Under the pieces are notes generated by a model. The model was not told the origin of the DNA, searched no databases, and saw only the letters and a program-made list of their open reading frames with translations. Shown piece after piece: positions 6,864 through 8,640 of a stretch of DNA of 8,640 nt (the first letter of the stretch is position 1; each line of letters starts with the position of its first letter). Position numbers and translations under genes: made by a program. The stretch comes from Spirochaeta sp. (lineage in GTDB: Bacteria; Spirochaetota; Spirochaetia; DSM-27196; SLAA01), in assembly GCA_020201015.1 (NCBI GenBank), contig JAIVHN010000072.1, positions 1 through 8,640 of the forward strand. The letters are read 5' to 3'.

Positions 6864-8640
6864 ATGGCCGTCGACGAAACTACATACGGCAATACAAAAG
6901 CCGACGAACTATCCGAGTCCGAGCTCGAGCAATACGGGGTGTGGGTGAAGTCCGCTCCTGAGGACCTTGACCAGGAGGATGACGACTCACTTCAGCTCGA
7001 AGATTTCTCGGTCGACGAGCTTGAAGATTCTGCGCGCAGTTTCCTTGGGGAGGAGAACGCGCAGACGGAGCAGCCGTCTAAGTTCGACGAGGACATCTTC
7101 GATGAAATACCGGTATTCAGTGACGAAGAGGAAGACCTCTTAGCAGAACTCGAGCGTTCCGGTCCTTCCCAGACTGATTCACCAATGGATGCCGACAGCT
7201 CATCCGAAGAGAATCTTGAGTTTTCCGGACGTAAGAACTATGTACTCGACATACATGACGCCTCAACGGACTACTCCGAAGAGCATGAGAATGGCTACCA
7301 AGTCGAGACCGAAGACGAGAGTTTTGCGGATATTGAGCAGGAGTTCAATGCCGTAGAACCCACCGAAAGTTCTTTGACCCTTGGAGGAGAATTTGAGGTG
7401 CCAGGTGAACAGGGTGAAATGTCGCCAAGCGACTATCCCAACCTTGAAGATTATGCGGGCCCTGATCTGGAATCTACCTCACTTCCGAGCGATGATGATG
7501 ACACCGACGACTATGACGATATCCAGATAGATCTTGATCACGATTCAAGTATCCCTGAACTTGAACTTGATGAGAAAACCGAGCATGGCGTAGACAACCT
7601 CACTCATGATGAGGAACAGCTTCTTCATGATGCTGAAGACTCCGTTGTAGCAACCGAGAAGGATGATGAAATGGATCAAGCCGCCTATAAACTCTTGGAA
7701 CAAATCCAGCAAGAGATTGTTACTATTAAAGAGGAACTTCACGAGGTTCGTGACGACATAGAAGATATTCGTTCATCTCGTGACATGCTCTCTTCGGCAG
7801 GTGCTGAAACATCCCAACGCCCAAAAAAAGAGACGTCACAAGAAGCCTCCGGTTTGCTTGATCCTGGTTTTTTTGAAGAAGATGAAGACGAGACAATCGC
7901 CCTAACCGGTGACGAACTAGACAATATCCTTAATACTGCCGACTTTGTTGAAGCGACGGGAGAGTCCTCCTTAGTTGATGAGACCCTTAATGAGCCTGAG
8001 CAAGATTCACTGAGCGAGGTTACTGTACCAACCGAAGACAACACTGAAATCTCGGATGTAACTTTTGAGACCGACCCAAGCATAGAAGCCGATGGTGATG
8101 AGCTGGACGATCTCGATCTTGAGTCCGACTTTGATATTTCATTTGAGCAGGAAGCACCTAACGCATCCGAAGAGTCAGAAGACACAACTGAAGAGCCGCT
8201 CCAAGACGACATCATCTCTCTCGACGGCGAAGACGATGCTCTTGAGCTCGACGATGCTCTTGAGCTCGACGACGAACTTGACCTCGAAGTAGAGAGCGAA
8301 GAAGACGAAGATGACGAGATTACCGTTGAAATTACCGACTCAGACGAATCAGACACCAACGAAACTGATAATGCAGAGCTTGCGGATTTAGAGGTGGATA
8401 CTGAAGCGCCCCATGATGAATTACAAGCAGAGGATGACGAATTAGATGACGAATTAGATGACGAACTTAGTGACGAACTTAGTGACGATTTGGATCTCGG
8501 TGAATTAGAGTCGGAACTCGACGACCTTGAGGGTGAAGACATTCCTCTTCCAGTTGACAAAACCGAAACGGATAGTTCAGAAGCACCAATTGAGGAAATA
8601 TCACTCGAGGACGAGTTAGACGAGCTAAATGAGGATACAG
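6864..8640 (+). CDS. large highly acidic, low-complexity protein, function unknown, 3'-truncated by window edge
   Basis: The frame is open for 592 codons from ATG 6864 to the right edge with no stop. AGGAG (6853-6857) six bases upstream is a good ribosome binding site. The product is dominated by Asp, Glu, Ser and Leu and has very few basic residues. No signal peptide or membrane segment is visible, so it is probably cytoplasmic as far as seen. Landmarks in order: an N-terminal ELEQYGVWVKSAPEDL (20-35); disordered acidic sequence; a predicted coiled coil beginning MDQAAYKLLEQIQQEI (about 270-310); a less biased, conserved-looking block DETIALTGDELDNILNTA (342-359); then acidic repeats including DDALEL twice and DDEL/SDEL units. 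The coiled coil and block suggest protein-protein contact points joined by flexible acidic linkers (inference). I recall similar blocks in hypothetical spirochaete proteins but cannot name a family. It is divergent from the FtsB-like gene. The C-terminus is not in the window, so any membrane or enzyme domain there is unseen. Confidence 0.88.
   Translation, partial: MAVDETTYGNTKADELSESELEQYGVWVKSAPEDLDQEDDDSLQLEDFSVDELEDSARSFLGEENAQTEQPSKFDEDIFDEIPVFSDEEEDLLAELERSGPSQTDSPMDADSSSEENLEFSGRKNYVLDIHDASTDYSEEHENGYQVETEDESFADIEQEFNAVEPTESSLTLGGEFEVPGEQGEMSPSDYPNLEDYAGPDLESTSLPSDDDDTDDYDDIQIDLDHDSSIPELELDEKTEHGVDNLTHDEEQLLHDAEDSVVATEKDDEMDQAAYKLLEQIQQEIVTIKEELHEVRDDIEDIRSSRDMLSSAGAETSQRPKKETSQEASGLLDPGFFEEDEDETIALTGDELDNILNTADFVEATGESSLVDETLNEPEQDSLSEVTVPTEDNTEISDVTFETDPSIEADGDELDDLDLESDFDISFEQEAPNASEESEDTTEEPLQDDIISLDGEDDALELDDALELDDELDLEVESEEDEDDEITVEITDSDESDTNETDNAELADLEVDTEAPHDELQAEDDELDDELDDELSDELSDDLDLGELESELDDLEGEDIPLPVDKTETDSSEAPIEEISLEDELDELNEDT
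8232..8267 (+). repeat. exact 18-bp tandem repeat inside the acidic-protein gene
   Basis: Two identical adjacent copies of GACGATGCTCTTGAGCTC (8232-8249 and 8250-8267) encode DDALEL twice. They are followed by a related GACGACGAACTTGACCTC (DDELDL). The length is a multiple of three, so gain or loss of a unit keeps the frame. Confidence 0.95.
8433..8492 (+). repeat. five 12-bp in-frame repeat units (DDEL/SDEL) in the acidic-protein gene
   Basis: Five consecutive 12-bp units encode DDEL, DDEL, DDEL, SDEL and SDDL. The first two units (GATGACGAATTA) are identical. Units three and four share GACGAACTT, and four and five share AGTGACGA. The pattern points to stepwise slippage duplications followed by point changes, without disturbing the frame. 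Confidence 0.93.

Noticed and set aside
7739..8560. Long minus-strand open frame (273 codons, Ser/Arg-rich) opposite the acidic-protein gene
   Set aside because: It is the antisense of GAT/GAC/GAA codons, which read as Ser-rich low complexity. It has no plausible ribosome binding site or domain, and the plus-strand frame has a good start and informative blocks.

Overview
The window looks like chromosomal DNA from a free-living or host-associated spirochaete (Spirochaetota). The basis is indirect. The last gene encodes a very acidic, low-complexity protein with a block ending in GDELDNILNTA that resembles hypothetical proteins I associate with spirochaetes. The lon, VanY-type carboxypeptidase, U32, DUF1015 and DivIC/FtsB-like genes are widespread and only compatible with this. 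There is no rRNA, tRNA, CRISPR array, insertion sequence or phage gene. By eye the first 6 kb is moderately GC-rich, and the acidic gene at the end is richer in GAT/GAA codons.

Layout, left to right. (1) 2-3752, plus strand: a tightly packed three-gene run. It holds the 3' two thirds of lon (ATP-dependent protease, open at the left edge), a membrane-anchored D-Ala-D-Ala carboxypeptidase of the VanY/M15B family overlapping lon by ATGA, and a U32 protein of the TrhP (YegQ) tRNA-hydroxylation type 8 bp further on. (2) 3753-3852: a short spacer with an imperfect GC-rich 20-bp tandem repeat and a candidate promoter. (3) 3853-5181: a DUF1015 (COG4198) protein of unknown function. (4) 5223-6187: a secreted protein with a probable TolB/CsgG/FlgO-like N-terminal fold, split into two frames by a 20-bp tandem duplication. 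Removing either copy restores one 314-residue frame. (5) 6201-6710, minus strand: a DivIC/FtsB-like septum protein with an unusual second membrane segment, convergent with gene 4. (6) 6711-6863: a divergent intergenic region with a candidate promoter and small palindromes. (7) 6864 to the right edge: at least 592 codons of a highly acidic Asp/Glu-rich protein with a good ribosome binding site, a central coiled coil, a distinctive conserved-looking block and two in-frame micro-repeat tracts.

Functionally the window mixes protein quality control (Lon), cell-wall trimming (VanY family), translation/tRNA modification (TrhP-like) and cell division (FtsB-like), plus three proteins whose roles cannot be read from sequence. 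The two points most worth following up are the duplication-driven frameshift at 5342-5381, which is either a lesion, a reversible switch or an assembly error, and the large acidic protein. I see no clear evidence of a new defence or mobile system.
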